NCBI RefSeq assembly: GCF_009756665.1
Contig: NZ_CP037953.1
Location: 310,001-374,000 of the forward strand
Source: Permianibacter aggregans
Lineage (GTDB): Bacteria; Pseudomonadota; Gammaproteobacteria; Enterobacterales; Permianibacteraceae
Length of the DNA: 64,000 bases
Direction of reading: 5' to 3'
Part shown: piece after piece, positions 1 to 9,509 of the stretch
Layout of the letters: each line of letters opens with the position of its first letter
Position numbering within the stretch: position 1 is the first letter of the stretch
Position numbers and translations under genes: made by a program
Notes under the pieces: model-generated
What the model was told of the DNA's origin: nothing
The model's database searches: none
The model's input: only the letters and a program-made list of their open reading frames with translations

Positions 1-452
1 GGAATCGTCAAGCCGCGTTTGACAATGCCCAGCGCAACATTGGTCGTGAAGCGCGAGACATTGGGATTCTCGCTGACCAGACGCGACATCAAGGCGTCGT
101 AAGTTTCGGTATCAGGCGCTGTCACGACCAATACGAAGTCGGCTTCACCGGTGACGTAAAACGCCTGTTGAATGCGTGGTTCGGCCTCCAACCATTTGCG
201 CAACTGCATCAGCAGCTCCGGTCGCTCGCGCTCCACCTGCAGCGACACCACAAAAAAGCTTGGCCGCCCTACTTCCTTCGGCTCCACCAGCGCCGTTTCG
301 CGCACAATCACGCCCTGCTCACGCAGACGCCGCAACCGTCGCTGAATAGCCGATGGCGACAAAGCGACCTGCTCAGCGAGTCGCTCAGTGGTTTGGCTGG
401 AATCCGCCTGCACAAGGTTGAGCAGTTGGCGATCAAAGTTATCGAGTTTCAT
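1..452 (-). CDS. Lrp/AsnC-family transcriptional regulator (3' end outside window)
   Basis: Reading the minus strand from the ATG at 450-452 gives an open frame that runs off the window at base 1, so only about 150 residues are visible. The N-terminal part reads as an AsnC-type winged helix (MKLDNFDRQLLNLVQADS, then a recognition helix around SPSAIQRRLRRLREQGVI). The C-terminal part is an RAM-like ligand-binding domain with the typical GEADFVLVV segment near residues 115-125. This order and these motifs are those of Lrp/AsnC regulators, DNA-binding proteins that respond to amino acids. The gene lies head to head with the glutathione-transferase-like gene starting at 580, leaving a shared 127-bp promoter region, so it may regulate that neighbour or itself. 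The effector is unknown. No obvious strong ribosome-binding site was seen. Confidence 0.85.
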   Translation of the reverse strand, partial: MKLDNFDRQLLNLVQADSSQTTERLAEQVALSPSAIQRRLRRLREQGVIVRETALVEPKEVGRPSFFVVSLQVERERPELLMQLRKWLEAEPRIQQAFYVTGEADFVLVVTAPDTETYDALMSRLVSENPNVSRFTTNVALGIVKRGLTI

Positions 453-579
453 CTGCCGCATCTTAGCGCGCTACCACGCGGAAAAAAATCAAAACCACCG
501 CGCAGAACGCCGCCAATCCTCATTCGCCGCTTTTAGTATTTCTTCACAAACGGTCTTACACGCCAATCAGGATTCATTC

Positions 580-1206
580 ATGACCCCGATGCAACTGCTC
601 TACCAAACCCATTCCCCCTACGCCCGCAAAGTGCTGGTGTGCGCCCATGAACTTGACCTCGCTGAACGAATAGAAGTCATCCACCACGAGACCAGCCCTA
701 CCCAGTGCAATGCCAAAGTCTTCGCACAAAACCCCCTCGGTAAGGTGCCGGTACTGTTACGCGCCGGCCTGCCGCCAATTTTCGATTCCGATGTGATTTG
801 CGCCTATCTCGATACCCTGCATGACATGCGCAAACTGATTCCGGCAGAGGGCGAAGCGCGCTGGCATGTGTTGCGCTTACAGGCTGTCGCTCAAGGCCTG
901 GCTGATGCCGGAATCGCGGTTCGTTGGGAAACGGTGCGTCGGCCAGAAGCGCTTCGCTACGCACCACTGCGCGACGGTTATATCAGCAAACTGACCGCCA
1001 GCTACGATTGGCTGGAACGTGAACTCGACACCGATTCTCCGCTGCATATTGGTCATATCGCCCTGGCAACGAGCTTGGACTGGCTTGAGTTTCGCGCGCT
1101 ACCCAGCTTCCGGGAAAGCCAGCCGCGACTAACGGCCTGGTTTGATGAATTCAAGTGTCGGCCATCCATGCTTGCCACACCATTATCAGGCGAAACGCAA
1201 GATTAG
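580..1206 (+). CDS. Glutathione S-transferase family protein
   Basis: The 208-residue product starts MTPMQLLYQTHSPYARKV. This is the thioredoxin-fold N-terminus of a glutathione transferase, with the SPYARKV stretch where the active-site Ser/Cys sits. NPLGKVPVLL (about residues 50-59) carries the cis-proline that binds glutathione, and the DSDVICAYLD motif follows as the gamma-Glu-binding segment. The C-terminal half is the all-helical domain. The ATG at 580 is preferred because the domain begins there. The frame is open upstream to 388, but that part overlaps the divergent regulator and has no family resemblance. Such proteins conjugate or reduce electrophiles with glutathione in the cytoplasm, but the substrate cannot be told. 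It is divergent from the Lrp/AsnC gene. Confidence 0.85.
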   Translation: MTPMQLLYQTHSPYARKVLVCAHELDLAERIEVIHHETSPTQCNAKVFAQNPLGKVPVLLRAGLPPIFDSDVICAYLDTLHDMRKLIPAEGEARWHVLRLQAVAQGLADAGIAVRWETVRRPEALRYAPLRDGYISKLTASYDWLERELDTDSPLHIGHIALATSLDWLEFRALPSFRESQPRLTAWFDEFKCRPSMLATPLSGETQD

Positions 1207-1301
1207 GGCCCGCCCCGATTTTTGACGATAAGCGCGCCTGAAACAGATAAAAATCCCGTTCACTCAGCCGCCCGAGAATAAATCGTTTCTTCGAAAGAAA
1301 T

Positions 1302-1333
1302 CGTTGCACGCCACGGCTAAGCGGCGTGCAACG
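1302..1333 (-). terminator. Hairpin terminator of the S8 peptidase gene
   Basis: An 11-bp perfect inverted repeat (CGTTGCACGCC / GGCGTGCAACG) with a 10-base loop lies just past the stop of the leftward peptidase gene. On the minus strand it is followed by a moderately T-rich stretch (ATTTCTTTC). It could also stop transcription arriving from the rightward gene ending at 1206. Confidence 0.65.
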
Positions 1334-1342
1334 AGTGAAGCG

Positions 1343-4039
1343 TTACTTCTTATTACTGTTGTAAACCTCGATACTCAGACCGCCAAGGGTTTTGACTTTT
1401 CGCCCTTCACCCTGCTGCTGAGCAATGTGGACAAAGCCGTTCGCATTTTTATCGACGACTTCGATTTTCACACCAACCAAACGCTCTTCGCCGGCTTTCA
1501 GCTCGATCTGTTCATTGAACTTGAATCCTTCCGTGTGTACTCGCACCTGTTTTTCCAAAACCGGATCCAGCTCAAGTGCCAAGAAGGTTTTGATCAAACG
1601 ATCGCCGGGGTTACGAATAAAGAACGGATAGTACTCAGAGAACAGCACAGAGGTATCCAGGTTGTGATAGTTACGGTGAGTCACGTTGTTGTCATTGGGC
1701 GTAATGGAATCGGCCAAGAACAATGCTTGTGACTGCGCAGCAACCGGATCGTTGCTGGCGTTGGTGACAGCCAGTAGACAGAAGTGATTAGCAAGTCCCG
1801 GATCATAAGCCGGTGCCAAAAAGTCGAACTGGGTAATCACCGCGGCATCGCCAGCAGCTCCAGCAACCGATGCTCCGGAATAAGGCACTGACGCCACTTG
1901 GCAATAGCTGTTTGGCGAGCCAGCACAATTCATCGCTGTCCAGGGATTTCCAGGCAGAGCGGAATTGTTCGGGAACTGGGCCCAGAAATCAGCATTCAGC
2001 GCTGGCAACGCGGTACCAAACTGCGTCCACATCAGCTTCACTTGCACATCGGTCGCTGCTATGGGGCCACGATTGCGCACCCGCACGTAAGCACGATTGA
2101 CATCACCCGGTGCAAGACTTGGCTTTTCGTCAACGAATGCGTCAAACGTCGCAGCAGTCGGTGCTGGCTGATAGGGAGGCGCATCGACTTTGATATCCGG
2201 GCTCACCCAATGCGGCAGACTGATACGCGGATTTTCATAGCCCACTTTGCTATTTTGCTGGCCCAGATAGCCGCTGGTATTGCCCCAGTCCAGGGTGTTG
2301 TCGCGAACAAAAATATCTACACCACCAAGGCCATCATCGGCCACCGGCGCAACGATGCGTGTCGCTTCGAACGCATTTAACCGACCATAGGCATGGGTGT
2401 TAGTGGTGCTACGTGCTGTGTTCGCCGAATAATTGCCCGCGCTGTGTTGGATCTTGTCGGCCGTGTCTTGAATCAGCCGACGTACCTGCGTTGGGCTCAG
2501 TGAATTGCTTAACGACTTCAATAATCCCGCTACACCGGCCGTCAGTGGGCTCGCGGAAGACGTGCCACCAAAGCAGTGGGTGTAGTTGGTATTGCCCGGC
2601 TCTGGCTGAGGACAACCGGCGACCGGATTGGTGGAGTTATATCCGGGAGCTCCACTGCGATCGGTAGTCGTTACATGCGTTGTGCCATTGAACGGCGCGT
2701 TGTAGCCACGATGGCTGGGCGACAAAATTGCAATGCAATTGCCAACCGCCGCTTCGGTGACTTTTCTATCCAGGTTGGTTGAGCTGCTGACAGCAATGAC
2801 TCCCGCTAACGAAGGGAACGACGCCACACACCACCCAGCTGAGTTGCCGTTACCACCGGCAAAGAAAATGCTGACGCCGCTGGTGGCTGCGCTGTTGATT
2901 GAAGCTGTCAGCGCTGCCGATACACTGGAGGCAGGATTGGTATGACCCCAGCTATTGTTCATGATGTCGACATCCATATCGGCAACGTAATCAAACATTT
3001 GCACCATGGTCGCGTCGGAGATAAATGGATTGGCGATGCGCAATGGCATCCAACTGCAATTGGGGCAGGAACCGGAAACGCCTAATCCATTGTTACCGCG
3101 CGCCAATGCCACACCACTGACTGCGGTGCCGTGACGCTCTGCAGCGATCGCTGCCGGGTTATTGTCATTGCTGACAAAATCCCAACCGTTAACATCGTCG
3201 ATTAAGCCGTTACCATCATCGTCAATACCATTGCCAGCGGTTTCACCAGGATTGATGTATAAGTTGGCGGCAAGATCCTCGTGTGTCATATCGAAGCCTT
3301 CATCGGCTACGGCAATGACCACATTGCTGCTGCCCAAACCGAAATCCCAGGCGAACGAGGTATCGGCGTCGGCATCGACCAAGCCGGCGTGCTGGCCGGT
3401 GTTGCGGTGATGCCATTGATCGACAAAAAACGGGTCGACTGGCAGGGTTTCAAAGGTTGTGTGGTGCTTCCAATAGTTCGGGTGGGCAAACTCCACTTCC
3501 GCCAAATCGCTGTATTTGGCCGAGATCACGGCGACACCCTGCTGGCCGGGTTCAATAGCCAGCAGATACAGGTTTGGTACCCGCGTTGACTTGCGAATTA
3601 CCTGCGCACCAAACGCCTGATTGATCTGCTTGATGTCGTTGTCATCCAGCGTTTCATCAAACTTGGCAAAGAACTCGAGCGGCAACAGCGTCAGGTTCTC
3701 TTTGTCCACGTCGTAACCAATCAAGCCTGATTCGCGAATGACGCCACGCTCGGCAAACTTTCGCTTCAGTTCCTCAGCAATATATTCCAAGCTCGCGCGA
3801 TCCATACCCTGCTTGGCATGAAATCCGTACAAGCCATCTTTCACCAAGGCGCGGAACTCAAAACCGTATTCTTGCGCAATCTGGCGTAACGCCTCGTCGC
3901 TACCCTTGGCGCCGGGTATCACGCCAATCACATTATCCATCGTACTTTCTGGCTCGCTTTTTGCGGCTACGGTCGCGCTCCAGGCGGCAACAGCAAACGG
4001 CAACGCGAGCCAGAGGCTTGCTTTTCTGAAATTGAACAT
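1343..4039 (-). CDS. Secreted S8-family (subtilisin-like) serine peptidase
   Basis: The product has 898 residues counted from the ATG at 4037-4039. That ATG has a GGAG box 7 bases upstream; the frame is open 6 codons further without such a site. Residues 1-27 form a Sec signal peptide (FNFRKASLWLALPFAVAAW, then an Ala-rich cleavage region). About 200 residues of propeptide-like sequence follow. The subtilase catalytic triad is visible: Asp about 246 in VVIAVADEGFD, His about 303 in ERHGTAVSG, Ser about 494 in FGGTSSASP, with the oxyanion Asn near 407 in FFAGGNGN. The segment DDDGNGLIDDVNGWDF is typical of this peptidase group. The last 300 residues look like a beta-rich CARDB-type region (VNRAYVRVRNRGP). 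It should hydrolyse proteins outside the cytoplasm; the substrate is unknown. Its nearest rightward neighbour is the CadC-like gene, separated by a long gap. Confidence 0.92.
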   Translation of the reverse strand: MFNFRKASLWLALPFAVAAWSATVAAKSEPESTMDNVIGVIPGAKGSDEALRQIAQEYGFEFRALVKDGLYGFHAKQGMDRASLEYIAEELKRKFAERGVIRESGLIGYDVDKENLTLLPLEFFAKFDETLDDNDIKQINQAFGAQVIRKSTRVPNLYLLAIEPGQQGVAVISAKYSDLAEVEFAHPNYWKHHTTFETLPVDPFFVDQWHHRNTGQHAGLVDADADTSFAWDFGLGSSNVVIAVADEGFDMTHEDLAANLYINPGETAGNGIDDDGNGLIDDVNGWDFVSNDNNPAAIAAERHGTAVSGVALARGNNGLGVSGSCPNCSWMPLRIANPFISDATMVQMFDYVADMDVDIMNNSWGHTNPASSVSAALTASINSAATSGVSIFFAGGNGNSAGWCVASFPSLAGVIAVSSSTNLDRKVTEAAVGNCIAILSPSHRGYNAPFNGTTHVTTTDRSGAPGYNSTNPVAGCPQPEPGNTNYTHCFGGTSSASPLTAGVAGLLKSLSNSLSPTQVRRLIQDTADKIQHSAGNYSANTARSTTNTHAYGRLNAFEATRIVAPVADDGLGGVDIFVRDNTLDWGNTSGYLGQQNSKVGYENPRISLPHWVSPDIKVDAPPYQPAPTAATFDAFVDEKPSLAPGDVNRAYVRVRNRGPIAATDVQVKLMWTQFGTALPALNADFWAQFPNNSALPGNPWTAMNCAGSPNSYCQVASVPYSGASVAGAAGDAAVITQFDFLAPAYDPGLANHFCLLAVTNASNDPVAAQSQALFLADSITPNDNNVTHRNYHNLDTSVLFSEYYPFFIRNPGDRLIKTFLALELDPVLEKQVRVHTEGFKFNEQIELKAGEERLVGVKIEVVDKNANGFVHIAQQQGEGRKVKTLGGLSIEVYNSNKK

Positions 4040-4760
4040 AGGTGTTCTCCATTTCACTGAATTGAGTCAAACGACATTCCTTGTCACCGGACCAATCGAG
4101 CTCATGCACGCCAAGCAAAAAACAAAGTTACCGATGGGTAACCAAAACTCAGCACTAACACTTCCTGCTGGCATTCAATATCACCCAACGAGTGATTGCG
4201 GCGGCAGTAAGCCGGTGACCGCGCGATTGTGCAAATGCCCGTTAAACAAGTCGTGAGCCATGATTGATTTGTTGATAAGGAAGTTCTCGTCCGAAAAAAG
4301 GTCTAGTGATGCAATAGTGATGAGCGCGAACTCGAGTCGATCGCAAGCGCCTGTAAAAGGCATCTTTCAAGCGAAAAACTCATGCCAAAACAACTGTTTA
4401 CAGATGATGAAAAAGTGATGTATGTTCATGCCGCACAGCGACTGGAAGCCAAGTTGCGGTAGGCTTGGCGATAGCAGAGTGTGTGAGCCGGTGCGCGTGA
4501 GTGGGTGTTTATACGTGGCAGAATCAAACGTTTGAACATGACTCGCGTCACGTTCTTCGCGCTCCATGCTTTGTGAGCTTGGCCTCAAGTCGCTGCAAAA
4601 GCAGACTCCCGATCTGTGCTTATCATTTCCGCCAACATTGATGCTTATTTAAGCTCACGCCGTTAGACAAACTAGAGAATGGAGTTCTCTATCTGTCTGT
4701 TGTATCCCGGCTTTGGCCCAGTCACAGCAATGTTTGACCAGCAAGGATGAGGCAAATCAG
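4040..4760. other. Intergenic region between divergent S8 peptidase and CadC-like genes
   Basis: About 720 bases with no gene I can support. Short open frames on both strands here lack convincing ribosome-binding sites and family resemblance. The stretch presumably carries the promoters of the two divergent genes. It is more AT-rich than the flanking coding DNA, but I could not assign a specific operator. Confidence 0.5.
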
Positions 4761-6878
4761 ATGGCCGCAACACCACCCTCGGCACACTACCAATTGGGCG
4801 ATTGGCTTGTTCAACCAGAGTTACTGTGTGTAAACAAGGGCAGCGAAACCCACACACTGGAACCCCGCGTGATGGACCTGTTAGTCTATTTTTGCGAGCA
4901 CCCTGGTGTGGTATTGAGCCGAGATGAGTTGGTTGAATCCGTTTGGGGCTCGGTGGTTACCGACAATGCATTGAGCCGTGCCGTCGCCATCATTCGCAAA
5001 GCTTTGGGAGATAACAAAGACAATCCTGCCTATATCGCAACACTCAGCAAAAAAGGTTACCGACTGATTGCCAGCGTTGAAAAGGTTCCGCTGGTCAATG
5101 AACATAGTCCTACGTTAGCAACGCCTTCCTCGATAGCGCCTTCTCCCACGAAAAATGCCAGCCGCTCTACCTACGCTTATCTGATGGTCGCTGTCCTCAC
5201 GTTGTTTATTGCGGTATGGCTGCTTGTCAATCACAAACAAGTTCGCAGCTATCGAATGATTCAGGCATCCATTCCCTTGACCTCACTGAAAGGGAATGAG
5301 TTAGAGCCTGCCTATTCACCGGACGGCCGCTGGTTAGCCTTTGCTTACCTGGGCGCAGATAAAAATCATTGGGATATTTTTCTGCAAGATCTAAGCACAG
5401 GTGCCGTAAAGCCGCTTACCCAGATGCAAGGTGATGAACGCGCACCATCCTGGTCGCCCGATGGTGATCGGGTTGCCTTTCATTATGTGCGGGATGGCCA
5501 GTGTCAGTTCATGACCATCAGCTTGAGCAATCTGGAAACTCAAATAATTGCCCCATGTCATCCAAGCAGTTTGAGTGCCGATATCGAGTGGGGCCGCGAC
5601 AACAACGAAGTCTATTTCACCGATACAGAAACCGACGTTGGCCAATACAAGGTCTATCGCTATTCACTCGCTACCGGTAAACGCGAGCTTTTGACCAACC
5701 CCAAGTTAGCAGGCCGAGGTGATTACCGCCTCAGCATTTCCGCTGACAGAACGCAACTGGCGTTCTTGCGCAACCATCAGTGGGATAGTACAAAAATATT
5801 AACACTGGATCTAAATACACTCGTTGAAACAGAAAGGTTTGACGTAACGCATGTGCTTTTCGGGCTGAGCTGGGATGCGCAAAGCTCCGGTTTAATTTTT
5901 GTCGGTGACAACGGCCAACTCGTTCACCTACCCGAGAGCGCCGCAGAAGCACAAACGTTGACCGCCAGCGGCGTCGAGTTACATTCCCCTGCCCTGTCAC
6001 CCGATGGCAAGTTTATCGCCGTCAGCGCCGGCGCCATGCGTCACGCCGATATCTGGAGCGGCGAGTTGTCTGCCGACGACCAGCAAGCCGTTCACCTCTC
6101 ACCGCTGATTCAAAGCAGCCGAGCCGATAAAATTGCTCGACAAAATCGCCTCAACGATATTGCATTTGTCTCGGACCGCAGCGGCCTGAATCAGATTTGG
6201 TTACGCAGCCACAACGGCAACGAACGCCAGCTCAGTGCATTCAATCGAGTCGTCAATATCACCCACCTCGATTGGTCGCCAAATAACAAAACCATTGCCT
6301 TTTCGGTAAACGGCCACATCCATCTGCTGGATGCCAGCACGGCTGACATGCACACCCTGCCAATCATCAATCATTACGCGATAAACCCAACCTGGTCGAA
6401 CGATGGTCAGAGCGTATTGTTTGCATCAAACGCCGAAGGAGACTGGCAGATATGGCGTCTCTCTCTTGATGCAAAATCACTCACCAGATTGACGCAATCC
6501 GGTGGATTTATCGCCAGAGAAAACACTGACGCCAGCGCCATTTACTACTCCCAGTATCACCGCAGCGGATTGTGGCTCAAGCCTGTTACCAGCAAACCGG
6601 AAGTCAGGGATGAAGTTGAGTTAATCGCGGACTTTCATCCGTCCGGCACGTACTATGATTGGGCCTTGTCAGGCGACAGCATTTTCTACGCACAGGCGCG
6701 ACAAGATGGTACAACCGCCATCATGGAGCATCACCTAACAACGAAACAAACTACTGAGCGCTTAACCATTGAGCAGAGTCATTGGTTCGATTTTTCTGTA
6801 GCGCCTAATACTCCCGTTATGCTGATGTCAAAAACTTCTCGCAGCGAATCGGGCATAATTGCCTATCCTTTTGAATAG
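4761..6878 (+). CDS. CadC-like winged-helix / transmembrane / PD40 beta-propeller regulator
   Basis: The 705-residue product starts at the ATG at 4761, which has GAGG 8 bases upstream. A TTG 16 codons earlier also opens the frame but has no such site. Residues about 10-105 are an OmpR/PhoB-type winged helix (LEPRVMDLLVYFCEHPG, then NALSRAVAIIRKALGD and KKGYRLIASV). A Thr/Ser/Pro linker follows, then one hydrophobic segment near residues 138-157. The rest, presumably outside the membrane, has repeated PD40/TolB-type propeller blades (AYSPDGRWLAF, SWSPDGDRVAF, ALSPDGKFIAV, TWSNDGQSVLF). This layout is that of one-component ToxR/CadC regulators: the N-terminus binds DNA in the cytoplasm and the C-terminus senses an extracytoplasmic signal. 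The signal and target genes are not visible. The secreted peptidase upstream and the dockerin protein downstream are candidate targets by position only. Confidence 0.88.
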   Translation: MAATPPSAHYQLGDWLVQPELLCVNKGSETHTLEPRVMDLLVYFCEHPGVVLSRDELVESVWGSVVTDNALSRAVAIIRKALGDNKDNPAYIATLSKKGYRLIASVEKVPLVNEHSPTLATPSSIAPSPTKNASRSTYAYLMVAVLTLFIAVWLLVNHKQVRSYRMIQASIPLTSLKGNELEPAYSPDGRWLAFAYLGADKNHWDIFLQDLSTGAVKPLTQMQGDERAPSWSPDGDRVAFHYVRDGQCQFMTISLSNLETQIIAPCHPSSLSADIEWGRDNNEVYFTDTETDVGQYKVYRYSLATGKRELLTNPKLAGRGDYRLSISADRTQLAFLRNHQWDSTKILTLDLNTLVETERFDVTHVLFGLSWDAQSSGLIFVGDNGQLVHLPESAAEAQTLTASGVELHSPALSPDGKFIAVSAGAMRHADIWSGELSADDQQAVHLSPLIQSSRADKIARQNRLNDIAFVSDRSGLNQIWLRSHNGNERQLSAFNRVVNITHLDWSPNNKTIAFSVNGHIHLLDASTADMHTLPIINHYAINPTWSNDGQSVLFASNAEGDWQIWRLSLDAKSLTRLTQSGGFIARENTDASAIYYSQYHRSGLWLKPVTSKPEVRDEVELIADFHPSGTYYDWALSGDSIFYAQARQDGTTAIMEHHLTTKQTTERLTIEQSHWFDFSVAPNTPVMLMSKTSRSESGIIAYPFE

Positions 6879-6948
6879 GCAAGGGGCACCACTAAACCAT
6901 TGCCGATCTCAAATGACGCGATCAAAACCGCGACTTCGACATAATTCC

Positions 6949-6975
6949 GTCATTCCCGCGAAAGCGGGAATCCAG
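6949..6975. repeat. REP-like palindrome, single copy
   Basis: GTCATTCCCGCG, a short loop, then CGGGAATCCAG: an imperfect palindrome in the gap between the CadC-like gene and the dockerin gene. The same core recurs near 31.2, 39.3 and 51.9 kb, where it occurs as inverted pairs. Here only one arm is seen. Confidence 0.8.
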
Positions 6976-7174
6976 TGTTCTTGAAAGGTAGAAGACCAGC
7001 GCTCTCAACGGGTAGGCTAACCGCCAGTTCAAGGAGAAAAATCGGGCGGCAGGAAATGGAACACTCAACGATTCTTCTATCCTTAAACCGGTTTGTAAGG
7101 AGCTCCGAACATACGCAGTCCTCACGCCACCAAAGCAGCGTGAGGAGTTCGCTTCCCGTGAGCAGCGGCGTGCC

Positions 7175-7723
7175 TTACTTGGCAATGACACCCATGCGGT
7201 CAATCCGGCCTTGCACACACTGACGCAGCTCAACGATATCTCGGGCATCAAATACGCGGTCCACATTCAGGTCTACTACCACGCCAAAGTCACCGGGTTT
7301 ACCGCCCTGCTCAAGTAGCTTCATCAGCGCACTGACGTCCTGAATATCCACTATGCCATCGCGATTAATATCACCCCAGGCCCGCTTGAAATTGGGCAGC
7401 AATGAAGGATCGCCACCGCTATTGGCCACTTCAAGAATAATGTTTGCATCCTGATGATCGATCGCCCCATTCAAATTGACATCCAGCACCGCAGCTTGGC
7501 TGCAGGTCAGCACATAAGGTGCCGACACGGCTTGCTTTGCGGTTTGCGCGTCGGCATGCGTAACCACGCCGTCCGCATCGGCATCACCAGCCACCACGGA
7601 ATCCGCCACGGCAAAGCAATCGGGAAACTGAGGGCAAGATACCGCCATAACCAACGTAGGAAAAAACACCGCGCTGAGCACCAAAGGCACACCTCTGCGC
7701 ATTGATATACGTCCTGTAGACAT
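7175..7723 (-). CDS. Secreted dockerin type I-like repeat protein
   Basis: The product has 182 residues from the ATG at 7721-7723, which has an AAGGAGG box 5 bases upstream; the open frame extends 21 codons further without one. A signal peptide is evident (GVPLVLSAVFFPTLVMA). The mature part contains at least four Asp-rich dockerin/EF-hand-like calcium loops: DADADGVVTHAD, DVNLNGAIDHQD, DINRDGIVDIQD and DLNVDRVFDARD, the last less canonical. Dockerins bind cohesins in cellulosomes, but isolated dockerin-like repeats are also found in other secreted bacterial proteins. No cohesin-like gene or enzyme domain is seen in this window. Whether it is exported to the periplasm or beyond, and its partner, are unknown. 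The leftward orientation makes it convergent with the CadC-like regulator. Confidence 0.8.
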   Translation of the reverse strand: MSTGRISMRRGVPLVLSAVFFPTLVMAVSCPQFPDCFAVADSVVAGDADADGVVTHADAQTAKQAVSAPYVLTCSQAAVLDVNLNGAIDHQDANIILEVANSGGDPSLLPNFKRAWGDINRDGIVDIQDVSALMKLLEQGGKPGDFGVVVDLNVDRVFDARDIVELRQCVQGRIDRMGVIAK

Positions 7724-7988
7724 AAAGCCTCCTTGTGAAATCACTTTTTGGAATCTATTCGCGCCAAGCCATACCGCCATGAGCAAACCGGGCTTTGCAC
7801 CCTGTTCACCGGTAATTTCCTCAGAAAAGTGGCTGTTTCGCCAGTGATGCTTAGCTTATGGAGTTGTGATGAGCAGCAATCATCGGGCTCACGGCCCAAA
7901 ACGCATCAAGAAAGTAAGATGAAGGAACATCGTTGGTGACTTATCATGACCTCGCGTTCCAAATGAGAAAATTCTTGAGAAACATCCG

Positions 7989-8822
7989 TCAACTTCTGCC
8001 CCGCACGAAGGCAGCCGCCAGTCGAACGGTTTCATCACCGCCACGGTCATTTCGTAAAGCCGCGAACAAGCGTGCTGGCGTCAACCCAATCATCCGGCGC
8101 AACTCTCGCGTTGCATGAGCTTGATCAGAAAAGCCGGACGCCAGAGACGCCTCGGTCAATGGCAGGTTTTCGTTATCGAGCAACCGAATCACCGACTGCA
8201 AACGCAGCACCCGCGCAAACTCTTTGGCGCTGAGCCCCACTTCCGTCAGGAATCGCACCTGAAATGCCCGCAAGCTCATGCCGACCAGCTCGGCCACCGC
8301 CTCAATACGAGCGCGCCCCTGTTCCGCTTCAAGAGTCTTGACCGCCAGTTCGATACGCGAATCGATGGCATGCGGCAAAACCCAGTGGCGAAGCATGCGC
8401 CAGAGCGGCTCCGGTTCGTCCGATGCCTGCAGTGATTCACTGGCTTTCACCAGTGCCTCAGCACAGGCGGCGGATAACGCTTCCAGGTCGCATACCTGGT
8501 CTCGCAAAGCCGGTAATCGCTCGCCTGCAATACAAGCTGATGCCACAGGTTGTAATCGCACACCAATGCAATCAACTGCGCCAACCGACTTCAGCCGCAC
8601 GGCTTCTCGTTGCTGCGCGACAAAAAGTAAGCGCCCCTGAGGGTGCCAGCCATTCTGCCGGGAGAATGCGGAGAACGGCATTCCGCGATGCACGACCAAC
8701 TCACAGCAACCGTCAGGATAGATAGCGGTCGGATGGCCAGCGGGGTCGCTCTCTCGAAGCCACCAGATACAGCGGATATGCCGACTCAAATCATCGGGTG
8801 GCGCGTATTCCTGATAGTGCAT
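7989..8822 (-). CDS. AraC-family transcriptional regulator with DUF6597-like N-terminus
   Basis: The product has 277 residues. The N-terminal half (YAPPDDLSRHIRCIWWLRE, then TAIYPDGCCELVVHRG) resembles the DUF6597 sensor domain found in many AraC regulators. The C-terminal about 100 residues carry two helix-turn-helix units of the AraC DNA-binding domain (RIEAVAELVGMSLRAFQVRF and LTEASLASGFSDQAHATREL, then GLTPARLF). It should bind DNA in the cytoplasm; effector and targets are unknown. The ATG at 8820-8822 has AGGA 7 bases upstream. It is divergent from the DUF6265-like gene at 8971, which is a plausible target. Confidence 0.88.
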   Translation of the reverse strand: MHYQEYAPPDDLSRHIRCIWWLRESDPAGHPTAIYPDGCCELVVHRGMPFSAFSRQNGWHPQGRLLFVAQQREAVRLKSVGAVDCIGVRLQPVASACIAGERLPALRDQVCDLEALSAACAEALVKASESLQASDEPEPLWRMLRHWVLPHAIDSRIELAVKTLEAEQGRARIEAVAELVGMSLRAFQVRFLTEVGLSAKEFARVLRLQSVIRLLDNENLPLTEASLASGFSDQAHATRELRRMIGLTPARLFAALRNDRGGDETVRLAAAFVRGRS

Positions 8823-8970
8823 CGGTTATTCCTGAAACGGCGCTTTTATTCAATACGCGTAATGGCGGCCATCTTAACCTGAGGCTCAGCCACCTCGGGC
8901 GAAAAGTCACTGAGGCAATGCTGAAGCGTACAAAACTATTTTTGATATCCGACATTCCGCAGGAGACAAC

Positions 8971-9447
8971 ATGCGTTACAAAGCACTCACAATAGCCGCG
9001 ATGGTGGCTGGCTTGGCGGCTGCCTCTTCGCTTCAGGCCAATCAAGCCGAAGCGCTAGATTGGCTGACCGGACATTGGTGTGGCGGCAGTGGCGACGAGC
9101 AAATCGAAGAATACTGGCTTGCACCAAAAGGCGGTATCTCACTCGGCATCAGCCGGACGTTACGTTCAGGAAAAATTGCCAGTTTCGAATACATGCGTAT
9201 TGCAGCCAGCGCTGACGCCGTTCACTTCATTGCGCAGCCCGGTGGCGGCAAGCCTGTTGCCTTCAAGCGCACAGCAAGTGGAGCCGATTGGGTTCGATTC
9301 GAAAATCCTGAGCATGATTTTCCTCGTCTCATCGAATACCGGCACGATGGTAATTCGCTCACTGCGGAAATTGCCGGGCCTGGCAAAGACGGAAAAACGA
9401 TGGCAATTCCTTTCGCCTACACGCGCTGTGAATCCGCAATAAATTAG
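8971..9447 (+). CDS. DUF6265-like exported protein
   Basis: The product has 158 residues, with AGGAG 5 bases before the ATG. Residues 1-24 form a signal peptide ending in an Ala-rich SLQANQA region. The mature part has the pattern seen in DUF6265 proteins: LDWLTGHWCG early, an EEYWLAPKGG segment, and FENPEHDFPRLIEY around residues 109-122. The family is thought to be a lipocalin-like beta-barrel, but no biochemical role is known to me. It is divergent from the AraC regulator. Confidence 0.75.
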   Translation: MRYKALTIAAMVAGLAAASSLQANQAEALDWLTGHWCGGSGDEQIEEYWLAPKGGISLGISRTLRSGKIASFEYMRIAASADAVHFIAQPGGGKPVAFKRTASGADWVRFENPEHDFPRLIEYRHDGNSLTAEIAGPGKDGKTMAIPFAYTRCESAIN

Positions 9448-9459
9448 CAACTTGCCCAA

Positions 9460-9490
9460 GAAAAATGGAGCCTGAATCAGCGGCTCCATT
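9460..9490 (-). terminator. Hairpin terminator between convergent genes
   Basis: The inverted repeat AATGGAGCC / GGCTCCATT has a 9-base loop. Read on the minus strand it runs straight into TTTTTC, so it is a good intrinsic terminator for the leftward pYEATS-like gene. On the plus strand a T run is only found about 10 bases further on. Confidence 0.7.
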
Positions 9491-9509
9491 AACAGCAGTT
9501 TTTGCAGTC

